Shown: in pieces, positions 36,781-49,263 of the stretch | Layout: the number at the start of each line of letters is the position of its first letter | Position numbering within the stretch: the first letter of the stretch is position 1 | NCBI GenBank assembly: GCA_018340375.1 | Contig: JAFFJZ010000012.1 | Coordinates: forward strand, 6,572,001 to 6,636,000 | Origin: Gonatopus flavifemur | Taxonomy: Eukaryota > Arthropoda > Insecta > Hymenoptera > Dryinidae | Direction of reading: 5' to 3' | DNA length: 64,000 nucleotides | Translations under genes and position numbers: made by a program | The notes under the pieces: generated by a model | The model's database searches: none | What the model saw: only the letters and a program-made list of their open reading frames with translations | Told to the model about the DNA's origin: nothing

Positions 36781-37686
36781 CACTAATTTTGAATAGTACT
36801 GATCAGAATTGCGCGGAATTCGAGCAGTTCTGAGCATATCTTCCGATTCAAATCCTCATAATTTTTTATCACTGGTGGACCTGTATCCATCATCATTTCT
36901 TTTTGTGCATTGCATTGCAGACACATAATCGCGGTTTTCAAAATTTCTATAACAAAATGAATTGGCGTTCAAAAAATATCCATTATTTTTCACGAGATAT
37001 TTTAAAAATCGTAAAATTTTTGATGACTCTGTTGAACAATATTTCATAAGTAACTAAGTGATATAAATTTCCAAAGGTTCAATGAAAGATTGTCCTGGAG
37101 ATTAGAAATTTCATTTTATATCGATATTCCCAACGTGGATAACGGACATGGGTAGACGTACATTAATTGAATAGCGTTTCGCTCGTTCCCTGCTGTCTCA
37201 CTCTCCTCCTCTTCCTATTTCACGAATATACCTCGATGAGGTCAAATCCCCTCGCAGGACGAATGAGATATTACAGAGGATCAATCATCAAAATAATAAT
37301 GACGATGAATAAGATTGAATAAGATCTTGAAATGGAGAACGATGGTATTTTTCTCTTCATTTTGTTTTTACTAAATTTATTTTGATCATCTTTGCCGCTC
37401 CCCGTGATGGAATGATAATGTATTATAATAACCCCACATTTGACGCTCAGAGAAATGGTGTCTCTTGGATACACAAAAGAGAATGGAGGGAAGAAAAGAA
37501 TTATACTCTCCTATTCTTCGTCATTTCCATATCCACCCATGCATTTATTTTATATATTCGAGCAGTATATAAGTATCGCGGTGATAAAAGACTTGGAGAA
37601 GAAAATTTTATAAATTTCTTTCGGATAAGATGTCACAAATACATGTAATATATTTTTATTATGGAATATAATAATATAGAACAAGT

Positions 37687-38505
37687 TTTGGCGCAATATT
37701 GCAATCTACGGTTGTTAGCCTAACATTGATTCACAATTCCGCCAGGCTTGGCGTTTGCTAGGCTCATCCTTGGTTCAACATTGACACAAACTTTGGCCTA
37801 GCCTCAAAATTAGTTTTCAACGTAGCGCCGATCATTGGCATGTCCGTTGATTCTACACTGGAAAAAATATTTATTTGTCCTCTCTCCATAAAATGTTTAA
37901 TTGTAGAAATTAGATATTCAATTAGATGGAAAAATTGATTACTTGTTGTGAATAAATCATTTATTTGGAAGACCAATTCATTTGGGACAAGCATTCCATT
38001 ATTTGATTCGATTAAATATTTCATTAATCTTGAGAAATATTTTATAAAGAGAGGACAAATAAACTATTTATTTGATTGGAAGAAATTTTTTTTTCAGTGC
38101 AACGGTTGACAGCTGTATTGAATCGTGGATTTTTTCAAGTACAATACAATATTCAATACAATATTCAATACAATATTAGTTGATTTACAATTTTAAGTGC
38201 AAATAAATCAACGTCACATTAATAATTTGTCTAATCATGACGCAAATAACGTATACCGGTAATTATAAAATGCGCGAACTTTTTATATATCGTCGAGTTG
38301 ATCATTTTTTACAGTTTCATCATTGGGGCAACATTGACAAACAAATTTTTCATCAATATGGGACTCCATTGGAAAAACACATTGATAAATCATGAAATGA
38401 TGCTATCATTTCAGATTTGCGGCATGTTTGGTTGCCAAGCCTCGGTCATACTTTATCTACGCTGCGCCATGCTAGCGCCAATGTTAAATTTCTGTATGAA
38501 TGAAC
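37687..38505 (-). mobile_element. CCCATA element, copy 2, degraded and interrupted
   Basis: Matches 45969-46899 in the same direction: GGCGCAATATTG, ATTCCGCCAGGCTTGGCG, GCTAGGCTCATCCTTGG, GTAGCGCCGATCATTGGCAT, then after the nested MITE TGGAAAAACACATTGATAAA and GCGCCATGCTAGCGCCAATG. Both CCC/GGG ends are lost or altered. A short CAATACAATATT tandem repeat lies at about 38142-38178. Confidence 0.75.
37856..38099. mobile_element. foldback MITE within CCCATA copy 2
   Basis: Ends CACTGGAAAAAATATTTATT and AATTTTTTTTTCAGTG. Inverted blocks TTTATTTGTCCTCTC and GAGAGGACAAATAAA. 244 bp. The left flank is TA; the right flank reads CA. A half copy is at 3340-3486. Confidence 0.82.
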
Positions 38506-41500
38506 ACACATGTTCACGAACTTATTGAGAATTTCACATGATTCAGTTAACCTCGTGCCACACTTAGTTGCTCCGAATACGAGACGTGGTATGTGATTCT
38601 ATTTATGGGAAGGAAGGATGAAAGAGGGAAAAAATATAGTTCGTATAACGATTTCCCCTTGAAAACGAGAATTCTTTGAGATAATTACAGTCGATCAACT
38701 AGAAGGAGATTGTAGTGAATTGTAGTGAATGAGGTATAATATGACACTCTCTTGGAGTTGAGATTCTCGAGTCGAGACTCCATGGTGATGTGAATTGTCA
38801 GTTGTTCCCACGCCTACGTTCCTACGTAACTACGCGCAGGAGTTTGAGACACCAAAGTTGGATGTGCACATACCGATACCATTCATGGAAACTCCATTTC
38901 CAGAAAAATTTTCCAATTGTTCCTGAGCTTTAGGGCAACTCGGACCAAATCGAATCTCGTTTGGTTTTTTTTCTATTCTCTTTCCTTTCTTTCTTCCTCG
39001 TGGGCGTAAAAAGCTTCGCGCAGTTCTCGTGTCTCATTTTCCATTTAATTAAGCGAAACGATTCGCCAGGAAGAAATTGAAGGAAAAGAGAACAAAATCT
39101 AATGGAACGGGCGTCATGCATACCACTAATACTACTTTGGGGATCGTTATGATGGAAACGAGCTCTCGTTTTGAAGTTTCCTACGACACTGTAATTCACT
39201 CACCGATTCCTTATTCCACCAATAATAATTTCCCTATCGTTAATATAAAAATTCGAATTCATTTGTATACGTATTTACAATTACGCCACATAAATACTAT
39301 ATCATCTTGAAGGGGATAATAATATAAATGTCATTATCGTAAGGAGAAAATGAAAGAGTAATAATTAACAGGAAACACAAAGAATGTCATTACAATCGAC
39401 GCAGGAGGATTTTCTCTCGTGAAGTCGGCTGTCGATACGCTCTGTCCGGTATGAATAAAAAATGCGAGCTACTTTCTCTCCCGTCATCATCATCATCATC
39501 ATCATCATCATTGTAGTTGTGTAGACGTTGTCGTTCCATCTCCTTTTTCCTTTTCCGACAAACACCGAACAAAAGATGAAAAAAGAAGGAAAACGAGCGA
39601 GCGCATCTCTAGAAAACGTGCATGAGAAAGACTTTGTTTCATTCCTAACGGATAACACCGATCCGTTGTTACTCATTTTCATCGATAATATAATTTCATT
39701 TATAAAACACATAATCCTCCTGCCACCTCTATTATGTCTTCTTTGATTCTCTTCCTCGAAGTTATATGTTATAAAGAACTCTAGGGCATCATCAAAGCGT
39801 GAAATCCGACTCTCTGGATTCTCGAGTCGAGTCGTTGCCGCGCTTTACCTCATCTTGCAAACCCATTTTCACCGAGTCGGGGTTGAGATGCAAATCTCAA
39901 ACGAGTCGAAAGAATTCACGAGCAAGCTCGCATCTGTATAAAATCAAGACTTCCAATTCCAGGGAGTTATGACTCAGCGGAGAGGTCCTCGACGGTAATT
40001 CCGCCACACAACGGCAACAACAATAACAACAACAACAACGCCACGCCTTTGGCTTTGATTCTCTTTGTGTGTTGCCTGTTCCCAGAGAATTTCATTCCAA
40101 TGAACTCGCAGTCGATGATAAAAGAGGCAGGATTCTATTCTGCTTTGTGAAAATTCTTGTTTATCAGCGAGATAAACGATTTGTTATCGTATATGCACGT
40201 TGGTTATTATAGTTTGTAACTAATAACAGATCTTTCTGTTTCCGATTATTCTCAGTTAATTATATCGTCTTTGTGACGGACTTTGCAAATCCAAAGGTCT
40301 CGTTTCAAAGTGATTGAAGTATTCAATTTGTTCACTTACTCTTCAAATGAGGTTTAAAAACGTGTGCAAATATTTCATTGGAACAACAGTAGACTCATTG
40401 ATTTATTGACACGATTTGAGATGTTGAACAAGCTATAACACTCTGAAATACACTGTTCGGAACTATGGAATGTGAGAAAACTCGACTGGCAATCAGAACT
40501 ATGCATTCCTGAGCTACCTTAGGAAGGTGCTTGAAAATTCGAACTGGACTGTAGTTCAAACTGGCTGTCTGAACTACACAAATAAATTTGCAGCGATTAT
40601 CCTTGCGCAAAAATTTGTACGGCACAATAATTGAACTGAGAATTTCTGAACCACAAAAAGAAGGTAGGGAAAAGATGTACAAAACGATGTCTCAACTTTT
40701 CGGGGTCTGATCAGGGCCTAAGAAGATCTAAAGAGTCTTCATCAGGCCTCCTCAGGTTCTAATAAGATCCAGAGCATGCCATAAATCATTCGAAGGATTA
40801 TTTTTATTTTACACTTTTCCTCTACTTATTACAATGTTGGAATCCCTGTCATCAAATTACTGTTGTTCTAGATTGAGATAACATATCATAATTAATAACC
40901 TTTCCTTCCTGAGACATCCTGCCAAACGAACACCAAATATGTGAAAGCAGATAAGCGCCGAAGATGAACAGCTCTTACAATGAAATTATTCGAATACCGT
41001 TAATTACATTAATTGCACGATTCCGACGTAATAATTTCATATATCAACAACCCACGAGAACATAATAACTCTCAAACTGTTGGATTTCATGAACCATCAC
41101 AGCGGTTTGAGGAATGTGGATTAGATACATGTATATATACACACCGAGGAATGATTTATAAGGCACGCGATGATGCAACAGAATCTCTTACGTGCAGGAG
41201 CAATTAGAAATCGTAAAGTCACCGCCAAGGCAGAGAGCAAACGAGTAAAGGGAATAGAGAAAGGATTCGAAGAGCTGTTCTCTGGAAAGAGGTGTTTGAG
41301 TCACCGCGTGCAGGACACGAGATAACCGATAACAACAAAATGGAAACCGACTGTGGATCCATGGAAGAGAAAACCGGTTCTCCGTGTCTCTGTTTGCTCG
41401 TCGTCTTGCGTTCTTTTTGTACTTCGTATATAATCACGTCATCGAAATTGCTTCCTACCGTGAATAACACCACCGTGGGTGTGGTATTACATCTTCGAAT

Positions 41501-43207
41501 ATACCATAATAATACATTCAATAATCTTCGTATCATCCTCCCGATCCCTTTGTGTGCTCCCAAAACTTTCGATTTTTGCAGAGAAATCGGTTCTCTTCCT
41601 CGTCTTGAATTCTTCGACAAGTTCGAGACTCGTCATCGTCGTCGGGTTAATTAAGATTCATATCGCGCCTGTTTGAGAGATTTTTTCCGTCATCCCTCTG
41701 GTAAGAGCGTGCACACGCGACACGTTTCAGGATGAACACTCGAGAGAGGAACTCATGATTTCACGTGCCCAGAATACGAAAATAAAAAAAAAGAATAATA
41801 CTATATATCTATTCGTAGCTTCGTAATATATATACTCTCGCGAAAGTTATAATATATCAATTCTGTGATATTATTTACAGTATTTAAAAATTGTTGTGGA
41901 GCGCTTGGAGGAAATGATTTACGATCAGGGTCTCTCGATATGGATTTCAAAAAGAAATGATGATTATTTATGGCACGTAAAATGAGTGGCCACAGGTTGA
42001 ACCATTAAAGAGAGACTCCTATGGTTGAAACGGTTCATTATGGCGGAAGTTGATTCTTCGTCCGTGAAGATCGAGAATACGAAAGAGGTTGTGTGATATG
42101 TGTTGTGTCTTTGCAAGGAGCGTATTATCATCTTGCATCTAGAATTTCAAACGAATTATTGTAGACCTCTTTGTAAAATTATTTCATTCCCAACTCTGTT
42201 ACTGTATTATGTACACATTGCAAAAATAGTTGTGAAAACTTTAACGAAGAGATATAAATAATTGAAAAATTCTTCATGAGAAACACTGTCATTGGATCGA
42301 ATCAAAAACCTTTTCGAGTCAGACATGCGGGAATTACTTTCAACATGTATTTCCACTTTTCGTAGGCGAGGTTGAACGATGAAGGTGACGTTTAGTGTGT
42401 TCCTTTTCACGGATGTAAGTTTACATGCGAACTTGTGTGGCATCGGGCGATGAATCGGAGGGAGAAAACGTTCCATCAGGGACGATGAAGAAGCATTGAA
42501 GTCTCCGATCCCTCGGAAGATTTTTCTAAAGAATAATACCAACAAAGAGAATCGGATCGTTTGTTCCTGCGTACACCGAATATGTATTGTCCTTTGAAAT
42601 TCAATATCTGTGGATAGAGAAATTATTCCTCTGTTGATATTCAGAAGATTTATACGCATTGTTTTTTCTTGTATCCATAAAAAAAGAATTTCTACACAAT
42701 AACCAAGTAAAAGTATATATGCGATAGAAAATTATCTGTTGAAGTCTATGGAGTTAATAAAAAGCAAAGTACAATTCAGTTATGAAATCGCAGAGTTATC
42801 TATTCATAAAGGATTTTATTTCCTTCAGCAAATTTCCGTGGAGACTGATGATACTGTTCTGTACCGATGAAAAGAAATAGAATAAACGAAAAGATATTTT
42901 CCACAGTTATTCATGCATAACTGCAACGACGCGATCAGGTTTACGAGGAAGGTTTCTCATGAATTATCTACCGTTTGGCAGCACGGTAAATATGTACTAT
43001 ACTACCTATAAGATGATCGAAGGTAATGAGATCTTCTTTGAAACGAGATAAGACCTTCTTCCGCATACTACTTTACTCGGCAATCCGATCGGCATCGAAG
43101 TCTCCGATACGCGTTAGAACTTGTAAATAGTTTTTCTTAAGGAGTCAACTTCGCGGATGCATACGAATTAATCGTGTACTCGACAACTGGAGCGTTAAAA
43201 GGAATTA
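38506..43207. other. plain intron sequence, about 4.7 kb
   Basis: Two trinucleotide microsatellites: ATC/CAT about 9 copies at 39484-39511 and AAC-type at 40012-40041. A GAACT/AGTTC-rich patch lies at 40430-40640 and a few TGATCAGGGCCT-type words at 40705-40775. The longest open frame of this half (42207-42659, minus strand, 150 codons) has no domain, no good start context and no splice partners. No exon is supported. Confidence 0.4.
39484..39511. repeat. ATC microsatellite
   Basis: An uninterrupted CAT/ATC run of about nine units. Confidence 0.95.
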
Positions 43208-43370
43208 AGGTTGGAAAAGTCGACTTCCACTTTTGAACTTCGGAAATCGATTTTTCTCAATCGGGTTTACATTTACGAACTTTGTCAATGTAAATTCGAT
43301 TGTGAAAAGTCAACTTTTGACGGTCAAAAACCGACTTTCGACCAAATTTGAAGTCGACTTTTCCAACCCT
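43208..43370. mobile_element. 163-bp AGGGTTGGAAAAG MITE
   Basis: Right end AAGTCGACTTTTCCAACCCT and left end AGGTTGGAAAAGTCGACTTC are inverse over about 20 bases. The interior repeats CGATTTTTC and GTCAACTTTTGA words. The end resembles 28362-28528 and CAGGGTTGG hAT MITEs. No clear duplication. Confidence 0.65.
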
Positions 43371-44014
43371 AAAAAGAACGTATTCAAGGTATTGGAATTG
43401 GACAGCAGCCTGGTAAACGATGTCGTCATGTAATTACAAATAATGTTGTACAAATATCTTGACGCTAATGAGAGAACGACAACGCTATGCTATTTTATTT
43501 TCATTTCTAAATACTCGGTTTTATAGATAAATATTTGATACTTCTTGAATACGATGTGTGCAGGATAAAAACACATGATTATTTTGGAAAGAATTGATGT
43601 GAAATTTGTTTCTCATACACGAAGTCACTGATTATCTCATCGATTGTTATAGGAACAATCGTATGTGGTAACAACATACACGGAATTCTCTAATCAAGCG
43701 ATACAGACCACATGGCGTTTCCTCAATTCTAATCCGATGGACAATACACAACTCCCTCGACCGGGGTTAGATTGTAAGCCAATATAGCGGATGGTTACAG
43801 ATTCCATATTTATGTAGATTCAACGGTATTGATTCTTGGGTTATTCACACCGTCGACGAAGAACAATCTCAATTGCAAATTGAATGACAAGTGAATTTAG
43901 TTCTTAGCCCTTCAATTCAATGGGAAGATAATCGTCGATTGTCTAAAACCAACGAGATATCGCTTATCAAATTCTCCAGATATTCCACATACGTGAATTA
44001 GATGAATTATGATA
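43371..44014. other. intron sequence without recognised feature
   Basis: No repeats or exon-like sequence seen. Confidence 0.35.
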
Positions 44015-44649
44015 CACGGAGAAAAATAATGTTTTAAATATTACTACATTTTGTACTAAAGTAGCAGGATAAGTGGAATAGCATAATTTTTTACAACACA
44101 GTGTAGTAAAAATTCATGCGTAATGATTTGAAGAATCTTTCAATTCGGAGCCGCTTCACATTATTGAGCATGAATTTTTACTACACTGTGTTGTGAAAAA
44201 TTGTACTATTTCACTTATCCTGCTACTTTAGTACAAACCCGACTAGAAATTTACCCCATGGACCAGATCAGGTAAACCTTGATCCAGATCAGGTCCTGAT
44301 AAGGCAACCTCATCAGGACCTAACAAGTCATGTCACGCTGCACTATTATGAGGACCCCATCAGGAAAGACTAATTAGGATTTTGTGAGGAATTCCTTACT
44401 AAAACCTCAAAAATAAATCAAAACTAATCTATGAGCCTGTGTGAAAATTGCAGTTCGGTTGACAGATGTGAGGTTAAATTTATGTGATCAACAAATGGAT
44501 GAATTATTTTTGTGAAATGTGTGGTGGTTATTTCTTGAATAATGTGTATCAAAAAGTCTGTTAGTAAGTGGAAAATGATTAAGTAAATCAGTCATAGCTG
44601 TTGTAACGTGTCAAAAAATCGTAATTTGTTGATGCAGTGAAAATGAATT

Positions 44650-45895
44650 TTCTTCAAATATTTACATCAGCACTTCTAGGCAAAAACTCAGAGATCATAT
44701 TGATTTTGTAAGAAATATGAGTCATGAAGAACTCATTTGATCAAAAATATGTCAAAAGAATGTTCAAAATGAATAACAAAAAACTTGAATTATTCACTTG
44801 CAGCTCGTCGGATGGTTTTATTTTTCAAATTGAAGAGCACTCTTGGAGTTGAAATTTTCAAATTTGAGAAAAAAGCCTTATCTTCTGAGTTGAATTTGTT
44901 GTTAGGGTGATAATAAACTTGTAGGAAGAGTTTGAAAGTTGAGTGGAATCTATATTGATCAGGAAAGTCCAAATCGTGTGGCAAAAGTTAGAAAATCTGT
45001 CAACTTAGCTGACAGCGCATGGGTATTCTATCAGCTTTTCTTCACTAAACCAAATGCTGGCAGGAGAAATTCATCAAAATATAGTGAATTCAAAGTGATG
45101 TGAAGTAAGAGAGGACAGATACATGCATTGAATTTTATTAGTTATTATAAAAATGTTGATAAATATGGTAAGGCTATGTATGACTCAATGTATCGTCTCT
45201 CAATATTTTTGTTTCAATGATTTGCATTTTTGAGTGTGCATTTTCGTATCTTTTCACCAGTAACTAGTGTTAGGTTGAGAAAACATGTGTATTGAACCTG
45301 TTTCATAAATATAATAACATTTATTTGTAGGAACATGACACAACATTATTGGAACAAAAATATGGGAAGACGACACTTTGGATCTTCTATAGTCTTTTCT
45401 TATTTTTAGAACGTTTATAAGAACGAATAAAATCTAATGAATATTTCGGTCCTCTCTCACTTCACATCACTTTGAATCCACTATATTTTGATGAATTTCT
45501 CCTGCCAGCATTTGGTTTAGTGAAGAAAAGCCCATGCGCCGTGAGCTAAGTTGACAGATTTTCTAACTTTTGCCACACGATTTGGACTTTCCTGATCAAT
45601 ATAGATTCCGCTCAACTTTCAAACTCTTCTTACAAGTTTATCATCTCCCTAACAACAAATTCAACTCAGAAAATGAGGCTTTTTTCTGAAATTAACAAAT
45701 TTCAACTTCAAGAGTACTCTTTAATTTGAAAAGTAAAACCATCCGTCGAGCTGAAAGTGAATAATTCAAGTTTTTTGCATTTCATTTTGAACATTCGCTT
45801 GAAATATTTTTGATCGAATGAGTTCTTCATGACCTTTATTATTACAAAATGATTGGGATTTCTGAGTTTTTTCCGAGAAATACTGATGTAAATTA
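44650..45895. repeat. large inverted repeat, arms about 450 bp
   Basis: Left arm about 44650-45120, right arm about 45448-45895, loop about 330 bp. Paired blocks include ATTTACATCAG / CTGATGTAAAT, CATGAAGAACTCATT / GAGTTCTTCATGACC, CAAATCGTGTGGCAAAAGTT and its inverse, and CTGGCAGGAGAAATTCATCA and its inverse. Identity is roughly 85-90 percent by eye. It may be a foldback transposon or an inverted duplication of the host element's interior. Confidence 0.88.
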
Positions 45896-45968
45896 ATATT
45901 GATATAGATATTGTCGTTGTTGATATTATCGTATATTTGAATAGAATTAATTGTCACCACATCAGCAA

Positions 45969-46899
45969 CCCATATAAAAATTTTTAGGTTTCACCAATGC
46001 TGACAATAGAATATAGCTTGGCGCAATGTTGACAGGCGAGGCTTGGCAATCTATGAATATTTAATGTTGATTAACAACAAATAAAATGTTGCGCCGATAT
46101 CGGTGTTCAACGAATTTCGGTTGTCAGCCTACCATTGATCCACAATTCCGCCAGGCTTGGCGCTTGCTAGGCTCATCCTTGGCCCAACATTGACTGAACG
46201 ATAGATTCTATTGAAAAATTAGGATCATTTGAAACGTGGTCGAATATTGCCACAACGATTGATCTAGTCTGGGTAAAAATGAGTTTTCAATGTAGCGCCG
46301 ATCATTGGTAATAACAGGGCTCAATATTGGCATGCTCCTTAATTTCAACATTTGATGGCTGAATTGCTAACTACAAGTTACTGATCAAGTGTTTCTCGCG
46401 AGTAGGGAGAGATGTGTACGAGGAATATATAAGACTCAAATAATTCTCTGGAAGGACAGTCAATCGTTCTTTGTTACAGGTTACACCAGAGGGCTCCTAC
46501 TGCTGATCCATACTATATGTGTATACTTCTCATGACAAACTTTGACGACAAAAAACACCGAGTTGTTTACAGATAAATAAGGAAAACATAATAAGATCCC
46601 AAATAACATATATTGGAAATTGTGAAATGCGCATACTTTTTACATATTTTGGGGTTGATTATTTTTTAAAGTTTTATCATCGGCGCAACATTGATAAACA
46701 AATTTTTCTATTGTTTGCCAATGATGGTCTATTTCATTGCCACTTCTGCACCAATGATGGGGCTACATTGGAAAAACACATTGATAAATCATAAAATGAT
46801 GTTATCATTTCAGTGTTGCGCCATGCTTGGTTGCCAAGCCTCGGCCATACTTTATCTACATTGCGCCATGCTAGCGCCAATGGTAAATTTCTGCATGGG
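45969..46899 (-). mobile_element. CCCATA element, copy 3, AA duplication
   Basis: Ends CCCATATAAAAATTTTTAGG and GGTAAATTTCTGCATGGG, with AA on each side. 931 bp, inverse in direction to 31684-32579. Carries the TTGGCGC / GCGCCAA word field. It lies inside the 44238-47734 element, next to the large inverted repeat. Confidence 0.87.
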
Positions 46900-48198
46900 A
46901 ACTTATGATTTTTTACATATTACAGCAGTGATAACTGATTCAATAATTCATTTTGCACTCAATAACAGATTTTTTTATGCGTATTAATCAAGAAATAACG
47001 AAAGAAGAGTACTTGTTCGAAACTTATATTTGATTATGACGAAACACATATTCATTCAGTTCATATATACTCTTTGAATAATACTCAGATGATGTGATGT
47101 GTAGGAAAGAAAAATGATGCTGAATAGTCAATAAATCTACCTTATGAGAATTGTGATAAGTCAAATGAAATACTTATTTCGCTGGTGATGGTTGAACGTT
47201 TGCTAAGTTTTTTTCGCTGTATGCATAACGTGGAAAATCTTGTGAAATTTTCATAAGTTCCGCCTAATTAAAACCCAAATAGTTAGTTTTCAATTCACAT
47301 TGAGAATAGATTGAACAAATTGTTCAACAGTTTTCAGAAGTAGGTAATGTGTTCGGAATGAAGGGATTGAATTTAAAAACAGGCACAGTTGAAAATCGTT
47401 CAAACATGCTCTTCTTATTGAAGGAAAATTTGTTTAATCAAAGAGTGTACAATTTGAAATCAAGTCTGTACATTCTTGTATTCAGTTTATCAAACTATGT
47501 CCATGATCTTAGGATGACCGAACGAGGTCCTGATGCGGATACAGCGAGGAAAACCTACTTCGACCTTTTCAGGATAATTTGAGGAAATCCTGACTAGGAC
47601 CAAATGAGGTCATCCATACGTGAGTCATCCACACCTAATCCCGATCAGGACCGTAACGGGTATTCCTTATTTCGGATGACCTTGTCAGGTCCTCATCATA
47701 TGTTGGGTTAACCTGATGACAATTTCCAGTCGGGAAATGTTGCAATATTCGAAATCTCATTTTTCTCCGTGTACGATTCTGATCCAAGAGGGTAAATATT
47801 GGAGTAATTATTGCTTCATTGATTTATTTTTGAGAGAGTAACAATTGAGTTTTCTATATTATGCACAATTTACAATGAACAATAAACACACATGCGTTTA
47901 AAAGATGTGGAAAATAGTCGATAACCGTACATCAATTCGATTATAAATTGATGTCATAAAGATGGTTGGAAAATTGTTTAAAATACGTCGAATAGTAACG
48001 TATCGAATGAATGGTTTCAATAGGAGTCTTTCTGGTTAAGATCTGGTCAAGGAAAATTTTTTTTTCAAACATTTTTTTCTCATAGAAAAAATTGAGATAT
48101 CGTTTTGAAAATTTGTAGGTACTACTCCCATACAGCGCCACAGATTTCAGTAATATTTCATTTACATTTCAATCTTTCACCTTCATTACATTTAAGTA

Positions 48199-48608
48199 CA
48201 CTGAGAAAAGAGCGATTTAGAAGTTCGGTAAATAGTGATATACTTGTTCGATAAATCTAAATACTACCGAACATTCAGTGACGTTTCATGAAATTTCAAG
48301 AAGGATTACTGAAATTTCGCTTTACATTACTCAGTGTTCGACAATCGTTGTTATATAATACAATATGACCAAATTTGTTGTGTATCACTCAATTGCTAAA
48401 CGTTTAGGAATTGAGTGACACACAGCAAATTTGGTCGTGAATATTGTATTATATAACAACGATTATCGAACACTGAGTAATGTAAAGCAAAATTTCAGTA
48501 ATCCTTCTTGAAATTTCATGAAACATCACTGAATGTTCGGTAGTATTTAGATTTATCGAACAAGTATAATAGTATTTACTTAACCTCCAAATTGCTCTTC
48601 TCTCAGTG
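48199..48608. mobile_element. 410-bp near-perfect palindromic MITE
   Basis: Ends CACTGAGAAAAGAGCGATTT and the inverse ending GCTCTTCTCTCAGTG, flanked by TA. Arms of about 195 bases pair almost completely: GTAGTATTTAGATTTATCGA, AACATCACTGAATGTTC, CAACGATTATCGAACACTGA and ATTTGGTCGTG all have inverse partners. The centre is GCTAAACGTTTAG. The fewest mismatches of any long palindrome in the window, so probably young. Confidence 0.93.
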
Positions 48609-48639
48609 TATGCTTTCACAGAAATATGTCAGGAATCTG

Positions 48640-48894
48640 TCAATTGAAATGCTACCTACTTGCAATGTCTCAAATATATTACGAGAGAAACATTACAGAG
48701 AAATATTTTATAAATATTCTTGAAACATTGCAGAATAATTCAGAAGTATTGCATTAAAATGTAAGATTAGCAGATATTGCAATATTTCTGAAGGAACTCT
48801 GAAACCTCAGTGTGACATACAGCAATGTTATAGGAATATTTCAATGTTTCAAATGTTAGATTTCTGCAATCTTAATGAAATCTTCGATGCTGTA
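48640..48894. repeat. ATTGCAATATT-rich patch hosting mariner 2
   Basis: Variants such as TTGCAATGTC, ACATTGCAGAA, TATTGCAATATTTC and CAGCAATGTTA recur every 20-40 bp. No termini are recognised. Mariner 2 follows directly. Confidence 0.35.
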
Positions 48895-48989
48895 TGGAAT
48901 GTGTCCAAAACGTAAGGTGACATTTGAATTTGAACTTTGTGCACAAATGTATTTGGGAAAGTGCTCTTATTTTTAGATTAGCAAGACTG

Positions 48990-49243
48990 TACTGTAAAGA
49001 ATAATCGGAATTTTCCTATACGTAGCAACCGGAAAATTCCGACCATCGGATAGCAAATCAATTTCCTGTACATTTATATGAAATTACCCCTAAATTTAAC
49101 TCAAAATTCCGAACTTATTTATAGGATTTTTACTATCATTTTCCAGTAAATTCCCGGTAATATACGGGAAATTCCTAACGCATGTATGTGTTAATTACTT
49201 CCAAACATTTATGTGAATGTTCCCATAGAAATTTTCTACAGTG
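48990..49243. mobile_element. foldback MITE in mariner 2, TG duplication
   Basis: Ends TACTGTAAAGAATAATCGG and ATTTTCTACAGTG. Mariner 1 reads AAGACTGTCTTTG without interruption; here TG stands on both sides. The interior is a field of GGAAAATTCC and TTTCCTATA words. Confidence 0.85.
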
Positions 49244-49263
49244 TGTCTTTGATATCCGTGCCA

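Larger units (their letters stand above)
34440..36840. repeat. 31-bp satellite array interrupted by five MITEs
   Basis: The unit is of the form GTTCTGACCAGCATTGCGTG plus GAATTCGAGTA. Clean starts at 35684, 35715 and 35746 show a 31-bp period. Units vary at CC/TC in GACCAG/GATCAG and in the second half. The array occupies all space between the MITEs at 34505, 34990, 35449, 36030 and 36433. Array-only sequence totals about 1 kb, roughly 30 units. Because 31 is not a multiple of 3, the minus strand shows long apparent open frames (for example 35109-35480) cycling through the unit; they are not genes. Confidence 0.93.
44238..47734. mobile_element. CCCGACTAGAAA element, 3.5 kb, AA duplication
   Basis: Ends CCCGACTAGAAATTTACC and GACAATTTCCAGTCGGG. 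The arm of the host MITE has four A's at the insertion point (GTACAAAATG, read from its other arm) and the filled site has three on each side, so exactly AA was duplicated. The outer 150-200 bp at each end are a field of CCTGATCAGGTCC-like words, as in 17355-18804. The middle holds a large foldback and a CCCATA element. No transposase is visible. Confidence 0.85.
44015..47771. mobile_element. foldback MITE (CACGGAG ends) split by a 3.5-kb insertion
   Basis: Left part 44015-44237, right part 47737-47771, with TA at 44013-44014 and 47772-47773. Ends CACGGAGAAAAATAATG and CATTTTTCTCCGTG. The left arm reads TACATTTTGTACTAAAGTAG and the right arm TACTTTAGTACAAA, where the inner element begins. Removing the insertion and one AA leaves about 258 bp, a normal size for these MITEs. 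Confidence 0.88.

Noticed and set aside
34440..36840. Regular 31-bp repeats with unique spacers, considered as a CRISPR array
   Set aside because: The intervening sequences are palindromic MITEs and the repeats are directly adjacent units in a eukaryotic intron.
41219..41676. Overlapping frames of 120-133 codons on opposite strands
   Set aside because: Mirror frames without domain character; slightly higher GC alone does not support a gene.
42207..42659. Longest stand-alone open frame in the intron (150 codons, minus strand)
   Set aside because: No recognisable domain, average base composition for the region, no splice partners. A frame of this length is expected by chance in 57 kb.
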